Shown piece by piece: positions 55,929-64,000 of a stretch of DNA of 64,000 nt. Position numbers and translations under genes: made by a program. The stretch covers positions 62,001-126,000 of the forward strand of contig NZ_JACHEB010000010.1 of the NCBI RefSeq assembly GCF_014201335.1, read 5' to 3'. The notes under the pieces were generated by a model. The model had not been told where the DNA came from and made no database searches. It saw only the letters and a program-made list of their open reading frames with translations. The stretch's first letter is position 1. Each line of letters opens with the position of its first letter. Source of the stretch: Tunturiibacter gelidiferens (GTDB taxonomy: Bacteria; Acidobacteriota; Terriglobia; Terriglobales; Acidobacteriaceae).

Positions 55929-57299
55929 TCACTCAGCATCCCGTTTGGAGTTGCTGGTCAGCCCAAGGCCCGCACCCTTCGTCTCCGGATACCACAGCAG
56001 TACAACGGCGATCTGGAGGATCATCATCGTCGCGAAGAAATAGAAGCTTCGTCCCGATGAGCCATTCTGGACAATGGGAAACACTCCTATCAGAACGGCA
56101 GTCGCAACCCAAAGTACCGATGTGCCATAACCCTGACCTGCGCCTCGGACCGCGAAAGGGAATAATTCGCTAAGGTACACCCAAATAACCGTGCCTTGGG
56201 AGAACGCAAAAAAGGTGTTATATCCGATCAGTAAGAGCAGATACCATACCGACGCAAAGTGATGTGGAATCGAAAGCCCCAGCGCGAAGAGGCACACAGA
56301 CATCCCAGCAGCCCCCCAAACCAGAAGTGGTTTTCGCCCTACCTTGTCTACGTACAGCATGCCCAGCAGAGTGGTCCCTATATTAAGGCACGAAATCACA
56401 ACCGTGCAGGTGTGGCTAGATAGATGATCGACCCCGGCGCTAGACAGAACATCCAGCAGATAGAATAGCAAGACATTCGCGCCTGAAAGTTGATTAAACA
56501 GCGCCACGCTCGTCGCCAGAAGAATGGGCCGTGCATACTTGGGTGAGAAGAGACGCTCTGCCAGAGTAGCTGGACTCTGGGGAGCATCATGTTTGCCGTC
56601 GTCTGGGTGCCAGTCTGCATAAGAAAGCCCAAGCAACTCGGCGTTGGCGCCTGCTCTCTGCCATTCGCCTTTCGCGGCAAGCCAGCGCGGTTCTTCAGGC
56701 ATAAATCTCAGAAGAAAAAGCAAAGAGCAAGAGAAGACAGCGCCTCCGCCGAAACACCACCTCCAAAAAAGGTGGGTGGAGAATAAATGAGCAGAAAGTG
56801 ATCCAACTCCGAATCCAAGCGCCACTCCCGTCGCAACCTGAAATTGGAAGAGGCTTACAAAACGACCGCGAAGAGCATTTGGAGCCAACTCCGCTAGATA
56901 GAGAGGACAGCCTACAGTAAAACCGCCAATTGTGATTCCGGTCAGGAATCGCAATCCTAAGACCAGAATCCAACTCGTTAGGAGCGATTGAGCGAGCATG
57001 CCACAGGCAAGCGCGTAGAAAAGCGCGCATCCACCAATGACGTTACGCCGCCCGACCCGATCTACTATCCGACCGGCCAGCAGAGCACCGCAAATAGTGC
57101 CCCACAGCGACAGAGAAACCGTCAACCCTAAAGAAGCTGAAGAGAGACCGAAGTGCTGTCTCAGGCTCTGATTTGCTGCTGAAAGCGCTCCGAGATCATA
57201 CCCAAAAATCAATCCTCCAAGCGAGCAGACGCATGCAGCCAGCATCAGGCGAGAGTTCAATTCTCTATGTTCGACAAAAAATGGGGGGCAAAGCCGCAT
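55929..57299 (-). CDS. MFS sugar transporter, sugar-porter family
   Basis: The 456-residue inner-membrane protein has twelve hydrophobic segments and sugar-porter signatures: GGLIFGYDLGALSAA in helix 1, GRIVDRVGRR after helix 2, LAELAPNALRGR before helix 5, FNQLSGANVLLFYL in helix 7 and YLSELFPFAVRGAG before helix 11. It likely imports a monosaccharide released by the glycosidases, such as galactose or glucose, by proton symport. It converges on the GH36 gene with 61 bases between. No LacI operator is visible upstream of it. Confidence 0.92.
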   Translation of the reverse strand: MRLCPPFFVEHRELNSRLMLAACVCSLGGLIFGYDLGALSAANQSLRQHFGLSSASLGLTVSLSLWGTICGALLAGRIVDRVGRRNVIGGCALFYALACGMLAQSLLTSWILVLGLRFLTGITIGGFTVGCPLYLAELAPNALRGRFVSLFQFQVATGVALGFGVGSLSAHLFSTHLFWRWCFGGGAVFSCSLLFLLRFMPEEPRWLAAKGEWQRAGANAELLGLSYADWHPDDGKHDAPQSPATLAERLFSPKYARPILLATSVALFNQLSGANVLLFYLLDVLSSAGVDHLSSHTCTVVISCLNIGTTLLGMLYVDKVGRKPLLVWGAAGMSVCLFALGLSIPHHFASVWYLLLLIGYNTFFAFSQGTVIWVYLSELFPFAVRGAGQGYGTSVLWVATAVLIGVFPIVQNGSSGRSFYFFATMMILQIAVVLLWYPETKGAGLGLTSNSKRDAE

Positions 57300-57947
57300 A
57301 TGTAGGCCGAAATTAATCGTCTTACCGCAACAGAGTTTCGAACGTAAGAACTTTTGCGAGAGCTATAAGAACTTTACACTCTCGGTCGGAAACAATACGT
57401 CAAAATGTGCGGCGTTTATTTAGAGGCTTATTTTGCATCTGAAACTGGCAAGCCTGCAAACGAGTGGCTGAAGAACCGTCGCGAAGAATAGCGTCTGCTA
57501 CATTGAATGCGTGAACTTTAGAGGCTGGTAAAAGGCAGGCGGCACTTCAATGACGGTGGGAAATGGCCATAACATATGATGGCCTGGCAATTTTGTACAG
57601 GTACAGCAATGCCAGTGATGCTCATTAACTGATGCAGTTCATCCTAGTGGAGTGCAATCGGGTCACCGATTCCACGAGTGTCTGCGACCTCGTAATCGAC
57701 CATCCAACCAAACTCGCTTACAAGAGCTGACGTAGGAGAGGGTGCATGTTAGTCCCCTGGGGAGGGCTTAAACTTTACAGTTGGGCATAATACTAGTTTT
57801 CTAAGAGAAAAATAATAGTAATCTACTCGACACAACTCCGTTTTTCGAAGAATTTCCCCTCCTGTATAGAACACCTATTATTGGGCTGAAGCAAGAAGTC
57901 ATAGTCCCATCGGATACTGGCCCCCTCACTTGATTCTCGAATTTCGC
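57300..57947. other. Intergenic stretch without a gene
   Basis: No convincing frame is seen. A weak copy of the TGCAGGT-type repeat, with ATTTTGTACAGGT as its right end, lies near 57585. Confidence 0.4.
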
Positions 57948-58187
57948 TCATGGGGCCGGTGCACGTAACTCTTGCTCAGCGCGAAGCGAATTCTACTCTG
58001 CGTATCCATCTTGCCAGCCTCGCTCCGCCCAGAACTTCTGCGCAAGTAGGGCGATCTGCTCGTGTGAAGGATCTGTTATCTTCGACTTTTCTTCCGTCTT
58101 TGTTGCTGTTTTCTTCGGCTTAGCCGGCGCTTTACCTTCTTTACTATTCTGCCATTCGAGTCTCCTTTCATGTTCTGTTCGACGCAT
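57948..58187 (-). pseudogene. DUF2934-family protein, doubly damaged paralogue of 23611
   Basis: The domain SHEQIALLAQKFWAERGWQDGYAE stops at a TAG (57993-57995). The same frame goes on with NSLRAEQELRAPAP to a TGA at 57948, matching the end of the intact paralogue (DWFRAEQELAAIP). At the other end, the only ATG with a strong site (AAAGGAG) is out of frame by one base. So the gene has a nonsense codon and a start-region indel. Confidence 0.75.
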
Positions 58188-59176
58188 CGGAATTTCTTTC
58201 AGAATAAGAGACGTCCGTCTTCGATGTCAGCACAGCCGGTCTCCCGAACGCTCTGTTTACTCGCTTCCTCCGGCAACGTACAGTGAGCACGATCGGGGAA
58301 ACTATAAGGATTCGAACCCTCTTCATTTAGGCCACTCGGTGCGAACCGGGGAAGGGCAAGAGTCAGAAGCTCAGCGATATCGAGCTATTCGACGTACGCG
58401 TCCCAGGACGGCGTAAGCTTCATCGAGTTAAATCCAAGTGTGGGTTTGGTCCGGCGTTTTAGTTTGCCGTACTCGGCCTCAATCACCGGCTCGCATCGGT
58501 TGATTCTATCCATTGAGACATTCTAGCGACCCCAATCGCAAAAAAGACCCCCACGATCTGGGGTGAGGGCCGTGGGTTCAAATTATTCTGCCTCTTATAT
58601 ATTTTCAGACCTGGGAGTCGTCGATCCAGACCTAGCGCAGATACGTCTGGTTGGTTGAAGTAGCGAGATGATTAGCTCTACTTCAACACTAGGCACATTA
58701 CCGGCCCAAGGACATAGCGCTATCGTTCGTCCATCCCGGAGCTGTCGCCAGCTCGTGGCATAATCCGGGGTGCTCAGGGTTCCGGGTCTGACTAATGGAC
58801 GGGCTCACTCGCACCAGTGAAATGGACGACCTCGGTGCCGACGGCGCAACAACACCCTACGCTCAACAACGGACCCTTTCATCACCGCGGGTCGGCAAAC
58901 GCCGATGCCAGACTGATGGGCGGAGCCATGACATTTCTATCGGGTCGCGAACAAGCTGACTATACTTAATGGCGTTATCGGACTTATAATCAAAAACTTA
59001 CAACATATAGTGAAGCTATCACATATAGCAACTGCAATGGTGACTACTTTTTCTCAAAAAGCCGAGGATATGGTTTCGGATCTGATGTCTTGAGTCAGGT
59101 TTGAGAGCGGTAGCATATGTCTTCAGGAGCGTCACTTGCGGATATTGATTAGCGTGGTATTTCAGTTGGATGAGGC
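58188..59176. other. Stretch without a convincing gene
   Basis: Short frames only. A tRNA-T-arm-like ATTCGAACC (near 58313) and GGGTTCAAA (near 58574) occur but no tRNA folds around them. Confidence 0.4.
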
Positions 59177-59389
59177 AAGGCGATCTTGGCAAAACCGTTG
59201 AAGTATCTCCACAAGTACCGCAACGAGGCTTACCATAGCGCGGAAGTGCGCCCGAAAACAATCCTCACTGCTGCTCTAATCTTTTGGAAATTAACTGTCA
59301 GATGTTATTGACTCTTACGATTGATTCGCGTGGGAGGGATCGCAGACTGGACACCTCTTGGCTTGAGGAACGGTTTGGTGTCCCTATCC
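59177..59389 (+). pseudogene. Remnant of a HEPN-like protein
   Basis: The frame reads LAKPLKYLHKYRNEAYHSAEVRPKTILTAAL, then needs a one-base shift near 59280 to continue LEINCQMLLTLTIDSRG and LDTSWLEERFGVPIR. RNEAYH has the R-x4-H form of HEPN ribonucleases. The start is lost and the end is cut at the left 29-bp inverted repeat. Confidence 0.4.
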
Positions 59390-59793
59390 GCTTCCTCATT
59401 CATGTGTTTGGCCGGAGCCTTTATGCAAACAGTTCCCAGCTTATAGGGGTCACTACACCAAACGTCAAGAATCGTACGCTCAGCAATTTTGATCACTCGT
59501 TTGAGACTGCAAATGGTCGCAGAGGCCTGAACGAGCCATTGCGGAGCTTTCCGGCAGCCTGCCAGGTGTAATCGCCGGTCGGGTTGATTTGCTCCCACCC
59601 GATGGGTGAGAGGTGGACCAGGGCTTCATCTTCGATGGAGATTCCATGCTCCCTGCAAAGCCTTAAGGCCTATCGATAGGACCGATACTACGCTTCTTGT
59701 GCAAATAAGTAGTCTAGCTTTGAGGAGTATTTCGCATGGCACGCCGTCCAGGCGATCTACGCAAGCTCCGGCCAAACACATGAATGAGGAAGC
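59390..59793. repeat. 404-bp segment bounded by 29-bp perfect inverted repeats
   Basis: Positions 59390-59418 and 59765-59793 are exact reverse complements (starting GCTTCCTCATTCATG and ending TGAATGAGGAAGC). The left copy interrupts the HEPN-like remnant. No clear target-site duplication flanks them. Inside is a Tn3 transposase fragment. A CCTATCGATAGG palindrome lies near 59669. Confidence 0.65.
59493..59669 (-). pseudogene. tnpA: Tn3-family transposase (TnpA), C-terminal fragment
   Basis: The minus-strand frame reads ALRLCREHGISIEDEAL, then HLSPIGWEQINPTGDYTW and NGSFRPLRPF before a TGA at 59493. This is the conserved end of Tn3-family transposases (SPLGWEHINLTGDY, FRPLR). The catalytic DDE part is absent. 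It shows that a Tn3-type transposon was once here. Confidence 0.75.
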
Positions 59794-59938
59794 TTTTATC
59801 GACTCAGTTTATTTGTCGGATGAATACATAAGTCTATACTCCTTTGCAGTTGGCCGCGGATGCCGAGAGGTTCCTAGAGGAGATGTTATGGCCGTATTTA
59901 GGATTCTGTTAGTGGAGAGTTCATAAGTTCAGAAACTT

Positions 59939-61047
59939 ATGACGTGCTTTGAGACCGATTCACAATTGAGCTATGCCTTGCGTGCTGTGCGGATCATCAA
60001 CGCCTGTCTTTCGCTGGCAATGGGCGCCACCTTTTATGTATTGGTATTCTCGGTCGCGGCAATCCGATCCGCGCACTGGGAGCAGCGGGGATGCAGGAAC
60101 GGCGCTTTTTCTACATCATTTCGATCTTCATGTGGATCAACACGGTCTTTCCCGCGATCCACAATCACATTTTGATCAAGCATGATTTTGTGTGGCTGGA
60201 CCTGTTCATCTCGGCCCCATATTTGTTGCTCGTGATTCTTATCGCACAAATTCGTTCCGCTGATCTTTGTTTTGCAAAGCCTTCCTCACGGGTGGCTCGC
60301 TGGGTTCGCAGTGGAAGCCCCATCTTTGTCAGTTTTGGGCTACTTCTTGCGGGGATGCTAGTCTTCCGGACGCAACTCTACGTTGGCGCGACTGCCATTC
60401 TGATGGCGATTATCTGTTATGGTGCCTTGAATGTGCTGACACAGACTCGGGGGATCGAAGCGGAGGAGTCTCTAGTAGCCGCCAAAAAACATCTCGAGAG
60501 TTTGGTTGGCGTCGATAGCCTGACTGGGATTGCGAATCGTCACACGTTTGACCAGATGATCGACGCTGATTGCCGCGCTGCGAAACGGTCCGCGTTGGCG
60601 ATTTCGTTACTGATGATCGATGTGGACTTCTTCAAGCAGTTCAACGATACGAATTGGCACCTGGCGGGAGATGAATGCCTCGTTCAAATAGCGCGTGCCC
60701 TGCAGGGAACGTTGCCCCGCACCAACGATCTTGTCGCGCGTTATGGAGGCGAAGAGTTTGCTGTTCTGCTTCCCACCACGGGGGAGTCGGGAGCTTCGGC
60801 GGTGGCGAGAAAGCTCCACGATGCGGTCGCCAAGCTTCGCCTTCTGCACTCGGCGTCCCCCCTGGGCTTCGTTACAATCAGCATTGGTGTCTCGTCATGC
60901 GACAGTTCGATCGCTCCATCTCCGACGCGATTGGCTCACACCGCAGATCTCGCACTCTACAAGGCAAAAAGGCATCGGGGCGAAACCGGACGGAGTTTCT
61001 CGCTATCGAAGAAGAAGCGGGTGGCAAAAGAGGGAAGCTATTGCTGA
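59939..61047 (+). pseudogene. GGDEF diguanylate cyclase with membrane N-terminus, frameshifted near its start
   Basis: A first frame from the ATG at 59939 holds one membrane helix (INACLSLAMGATFYVLVFSVAAI) and is shifted relative to the second by one missing base near 60075. The second frame (from 60091) has four more helices, then a complete GGDEF domain: DSLTGIANRHTFDQM, LLMIDVDFFKQFND and the active-site RYGGEEF (residues about 225-231 of this frame). The enzyme makes cyclic di-GMP from two GTP. Translation from the ATG at 60091 could still yield an active 318-residue enzyme lacking the first helix. No EAL domain or downstream partner is nearby. Confidence 0.82.
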
Positions 61048-61126
61048 AAAAGTGCTGAAGGTGATCTCAATCTGAGAGAAGGTTTGGGAATAGGAGCGAT
61101 TTGAAGAGAAAGGACTAAGGCGCGAT

Positions 61127-61354
61127 GTGTTGTCCCTGCTGGCGACGGAGATCCTTGCGCTCGGGCTGTGCCCCTCTTGTTGCTCACTGAAGCGCCAGGA
61201 CGAACAATCTTACGGGGGACTGGGTGAGACGGTCCTGAACCGGGACGGGCGACGGTGTCGCGCTTGTCCGAACTTAGAACCTCGCAAGCTGGCGGTCCAT
61301 CATCGGGTGCCAGGCGTCTCTAAGCTCGAGCTGATGATTACACTCTGTGCTTGA
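61127..61354 (+). pseudogene. HNH endonuclease, truncated
   Basis: The frame contains GLGETVLNRDGRRCRACPN and LAVHHRVPG, the first Cys pair and the HH of an HNH nuclease. It ends LITLCA-like at a TGA just where the second Cys and the last His should follow. The first 25 residues do not look like the family. It is probably a relic. Confidence 0.6.
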
Positions 61355-61574
61355 GTAATGCTATCGCTGAGCAGACGTATCATACGTATAATCAGTAGCT
61401 TAAAATGTCTACATCATGTGATACATGAAAACAAGAGAGCCGTCAAGCAAGAATGAGCATCCTAAGATTTGATGACGGTGTCGCCCTGGGTTAGCCCAGC
61501 ACCGGCTGGAGGATACTCTCGATTGAGGCGAGTTCGGGTCCGGCGCGGCACCCGATCCTCAATTTGCGACAGAG

Positions 61575-61603
61575 AAAAAGCCTCCTACGGAGACGTAGGA
61601 GGC
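61575..61603 (-). terminator. Intrinsic terminator of the small membrane protein operon
   Basis: On the minus strand GCCTCCTACG-TCTC-CGTAGGAGGC is a perfect 10-bp stem followed by TTTTT. It lies 22 bases after the stop of the gene at 61625. Confidence 0.92.
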
Positions 61604-61624
61604 TGTGTGTGGCTGATGCGAATC

Positions 61625-61813
61625 TTATTTTCTCATCGCTGCTTTTCGCATCGATTCGCGCTTTGAATAATGGGGGATCTCCATCCCGCCCACCGCCGCC
61701 TTGTGAAAATGCTGGTAAATGAGCTGGCCTACCTTCATGAGACCGGTCAGGGCGAGGGCTGAAGGTACCGCCCAGGCAAAGGAGGTTAGCGCATTGTGTA
61801 CTGAAGCTCCCAT
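61625..61813 (-). CDS. Small membrane-associated protein (62 residues)
   Basis: The ATG is preceded by a strong GAGGAGGAGG site. The protein has one hydrophobic stretch (AWAVPSALALTGLMKVGQLIY) and a basic tail (KRESMRKAAMRK). I do not recognise a family. It is the second gene of a two-gene operon, 24 bases after the gene at 61838, and a perfect terminator follows, so it is surely expressed. Confidence 0.75.
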   Translation of the reverse strand: MGASVHNALTSFAWAVPSALALTGLMKVGQLIYQHFHKAAVGGMEIPHYSKRESMRKAAMRK

Positions 61814-61837
61814 GATTGCCTCCTCCTCTTTAGATTC

Positions 61838-62206
61838 TTAGACGGCCTTGAGGGTCCAAATGATTGCCACGAGGCCTAAAAGCAATTCTATAGCAGCCGT
61901 CCACCATGCGACGGGTGGCGCGTCTTCCGCCGACAGTTTACCACGGTGCAGCGCCCTAACATAACGGATAAACACCAGAATGACAGCTATCACTGCATTC
62001 CCGACCCCGGCATCGAACGCAGTCTCGGCTGACCGTCCCTTCATGTAGAAAGCACCCAGAGCGCCAACACTGATCAGTACCAGATCCAAGGCGACGCCGT
62101 TCGCCTCATCGAAGCTGGGCTCCTTGCGATCCCCAATAATCTTCAACGCCGTCACACACAAACCGAGAAGGATCGGGACGACGAAATTGTGAAAGAGTTC
62201 CATCAT
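61838..62206 (-). CDS. Four-helix membrane protein of unknown function
   Basis: From the ATG at 62206 (GGAT nearby) the 122-residue protein has hydrophobic segments near residues 5-24, 40-55, 68-85 and 103-120. Charged loops lie between them (GDRKEPSFDEANG and HRGKLSAEDAPP). No catalytic motif is seen. It leads the small operon and may form a complex with the 62-residue partner. Confidence 0.75.
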   Translation of the reverse strand: MMELFHNFVVPILLGLCVTALKIIGDRKEPSFDEANGVALDLVLISVGALGAFYMKGRSAETAFDAGVGNAVIAVILVFIRYVRALHRGKLSAEDAPPVAWWTAAIELLLGLVAIIWTLKAV

Positions 62207-62956
62207 GAGTCGTGATCCTACCAGTCTCTCTGCGGCTTGACTATCAGCGTTTCCCCGCACCGGCTAGAAGACTATCGATCGGGCAAGGCACTTATTCTTC
62301 CAAGGCGCTCTAACACTACTTCAACCAATCAAGTTCCGGGTTATCGTGCAATTTTTCTTCTTCGGTGAGAGCAATCAATTCTTCAAAAACGATCAGATCC
62401 AACCGCTACCATCTGGTGACGTCGTTCAATGTCTGAGCAATCTGGTGAATATGGCGCATAGTCTCCTACACAGCTTTGCAACAACTTCGGGTACGACGAA
62501 GTCGGGACACTGATGAGAGTTCCACATCATGGCGCGTGGAGAACCATGCATCGGGGAATAACAGGGATTTTAGTGAATGAAGGTCCTCGTCGCTGATCGA
62601 GCATGGAACGAGATCAGGAGTTCCGCCGCCTCACTTGTCTTGCAATCAAGCCCGGTCTTATAGGAGAGATAAAGCAACAGGCTTGACGTGAGCGCGCCGA
62701 CGCGCAGGATATCTGTCGTTATCAGCATTCTCGCCGATCCGCATAGTTACGAGATCGATCGCTGAGATGATCGGTATGTTCATGTATGAAGTTCTCCTGT
62801 AGACACGACCAGTCGGAAGGAAACGCAATTCTGGCTCATCCTGATCAGCTCTGTTTCAACACAGACGGAGGCCACAAAGGTCGCAGCTGACAATGGTTAT
62901 CGACTGTTCCGTGGAATCGACATGGGTTGGCCCCGCTTCGGCTCAACAACAGCTCC
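62207..62956. other. Intergenic stretch without a gene
   Basis: No recognisable frame or RNA is seen in the 750 bases before the HNH nuclease gene; the missing N-terminal part of that gene is not found here. Confidence 0.45.
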
Positions 62957-63646
62957 ATGCGACGTCTTTATTTCGTGCCGTTGCCGGCCACTGGCTACTC
63001 TATTGAGCACGCTGGGGTAGCTCGCGAATTGCCTGAAAGCAAGTTACCAGGTCCGGGAGCGAAAACGATCGCTATTCGAACTCTTTACGAATTACATCGG
63101 GCACTCGATCGAACCTATCGCCTGATCGTTAGTCTGCCGACCGTTCCACTTGTTGCGTTTGAGCACGGAACCGCCGATCTTCCGCGAACGACCGAGGCCG
63201 AGCGGCTAGTCGTGATGCGAGTGGGACAGGAGATATTTCGCAAGGCACTCATGGACTACTGGAGTGGGACTTGTCCGTTAACTGGCATAACAGATCCAGC
63301 ACTGCTGCGCGCATCGCATATTGTGCCATGGGCAGAATGCGAAACGGATTCGCTACGACTCGACGTCTATAACGGCTATCTATTGTCGTCACTATGGGAC
63401 GCTGCTTTTGACGCAGGCTTGATCACGTTTAGCGGTGAAGGAAAACCCATTGCCGCGCCTGCCTTGGGTGCGAGCGCATTTCGCGCTCTCCGCCTCGACG
63501 AGTCTCCGGTGGTAAAGGGAATAACGAATGTTCACGAACTAATGCTCCTACGGCATAACACGCTGCCGACTAAGAACTGCCAATTCGCTTGTGACGCTTG
63601 GGAAAGGCTGCTCCATCTCAATCCAGTGACGATATTCCACGTATAG
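62957..63646 (+). CDS. HNH endonuclease (HNH_2 type)
   Basis: The 229-residue protein has an N-terminal region ending TTEAERLVVMRVGQEIFRKALMDYW. The HNH_2 core is CPLTGITDPALLRASHIVPWAEC, DVYNGYLLSSLWDAAFDAGLITF and a tail VKGITNVHELMLLRH. SHI supplies the first His and NGYLL the Asn. Such nucleases occur in restriction systems and as stand-alone defence genes. The family usually has a longer N-terminus, so this copy may be cut. The last 20 residues diverge. Frames after 63647 to the window end show no family. Confidence 0.8.
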   Translation: MRRLYFVPLPATGYSIEHAGVARELPESKLPGPGAKTIAIRTLYELHRALDRTYRLIVSLPTVPLVAFEHGTADLPRTTEAERLVVMRVGQEIFRKALMDYWSGTCPLTGITDPALLRASHIVPWAECETDSLRLDVYNGYLLSSLWDAAFDAGLITFSGEGKPIAAPALGASAFRALRLDESPVVKGITNVHELMLLRHNTLPTKNCQFACDAWERLLHLNPVTIFHV

Positions 63647-64000
63647 ATGCTTAAGTGGAATGTCGCGCCCCTGGCGACTAGCGAGGAAGTGCTGCATGAA
63701 CAGATCGCTTCTGGGACGAACGAGACGCCCTTGTTTACCTCCTCGCGCCAAAACTCTTCATCAAACCCTGACCAAAATTTCTGGTACACGCCTCGACATC
63801 GACGCCCTTTTCACGGCCTGCACGGAAAAACACGTTATTACGGAGCAGATCGGCGGGCAGGAGTGGTTCGCCACGGGCATTGAGGGTTTCGAAAATCACC
63901 TAAGGATCATCGTCCTTTTGGAGGTCTATAACTACGATCATTAGGCCATTCTTCAGGGTCTGAAAGCACTCACCAACGCGCGTTGGGAGAGGATGTTCGC

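Noticed and set aside
58310-58330. tRNA gene suggested by ATTCGAACC
   Set aside because: No acceptor, D or anticodon stem can be built around it on either strand.
1-64000. CRISPR array
   Set aside because: No regularly spaced direct repeats were seen; the GCGGAGAT half-sites are inverted, short and irregularly spaced.

Overview
The window looks like a chromosomal segment of an Acidobacteriota member of the Terriglobia (Terriglobus/Granulicella/Edaphobacter type). I infer this from two Oar-like TonB-dependent receptors of about 1,100-1,200 residues with an N-terminal carboxypeptidase-regulatory-like domain, DUF2934 small proteins, a 7TM-SpoIIE phosphatase, many orphan one- and two-component regulators and moderate GC. 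No rRNA gene and no complete tRNA gene was seen.

Region 1 (1-18.9 kb) is a stress and detoxification neighbourhood. It holds an ECF sigma factor start, two paralogous NarL/FixJ response regulators (one with Asn in place of the phospho-acceptor Asp), a frameshifted DUF417/RclC-like membrane protein, msrB-msrA, a MOSC plus ferredoxin-reductase-type oxidoreductase (frameshifted), three alpha/beta hydrolases of the epoxide-hydrolase/dehalogenase type, an RclA/MerA-like disulfide reductase, a truncated Ada, DeoR and AraC regulators, an NTF2-like protein and a split-barrel flavoprotein. DUF417, MsrAB and the RclA-like enzyme together suggest a response to hypochlorous acid or electrophiles. Two short DNA elements recur in front of several of these genes.

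Region 2 (19-31 kb) is mobile and decaying. An excisionase-integrase pair abuts a tRNA-Asp 3'-half fragment and further tRNA-like copies, including a 34-bp perfect palindrome. Next comes a Fic protein preceded by an array of GCGGAGAT half-sites that overlaps its -10 box. Beyond it lie many broken genes (DUF763, NmrA-type SDR, glycosyltransferase, exported proteins) with all three kinds of stop codon and indels, so this is decay or poor consensus rather than recoding.

Region 3 (31-57.3 kb) is nutrient uptake. A TetR regulator and operator-like palindromes precede TonB receptor 1, followed by a SpoIIE-type phosphatase. Then comes a glycan-utilisation locus: a five-gene minus-strand run (TonB receptor 2, GH2, exported MBL-fold hydrolase, Tat-exported glycosidase-like protein, TPR protein), a LacI regulator, a GH36 alpha-galactosidase and a sugar MFS transporter. 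The same 14-bp LacI-type operator lies just downstream of good promoters for the receptor run and for the GH36 gene, which ties the locus together.

Region 4 (57.3-64 kb) is sparse and scarred. It has a broken DUF2934 gene, a HEPN-like remnant, a Tn3 transposase remnant between 29-bp perfect inverted repeats, a frameshifted diguanylate cyclase, two HNH nucleases (one truncated), and a two-gene small membrane protein operon with a clear terminator.
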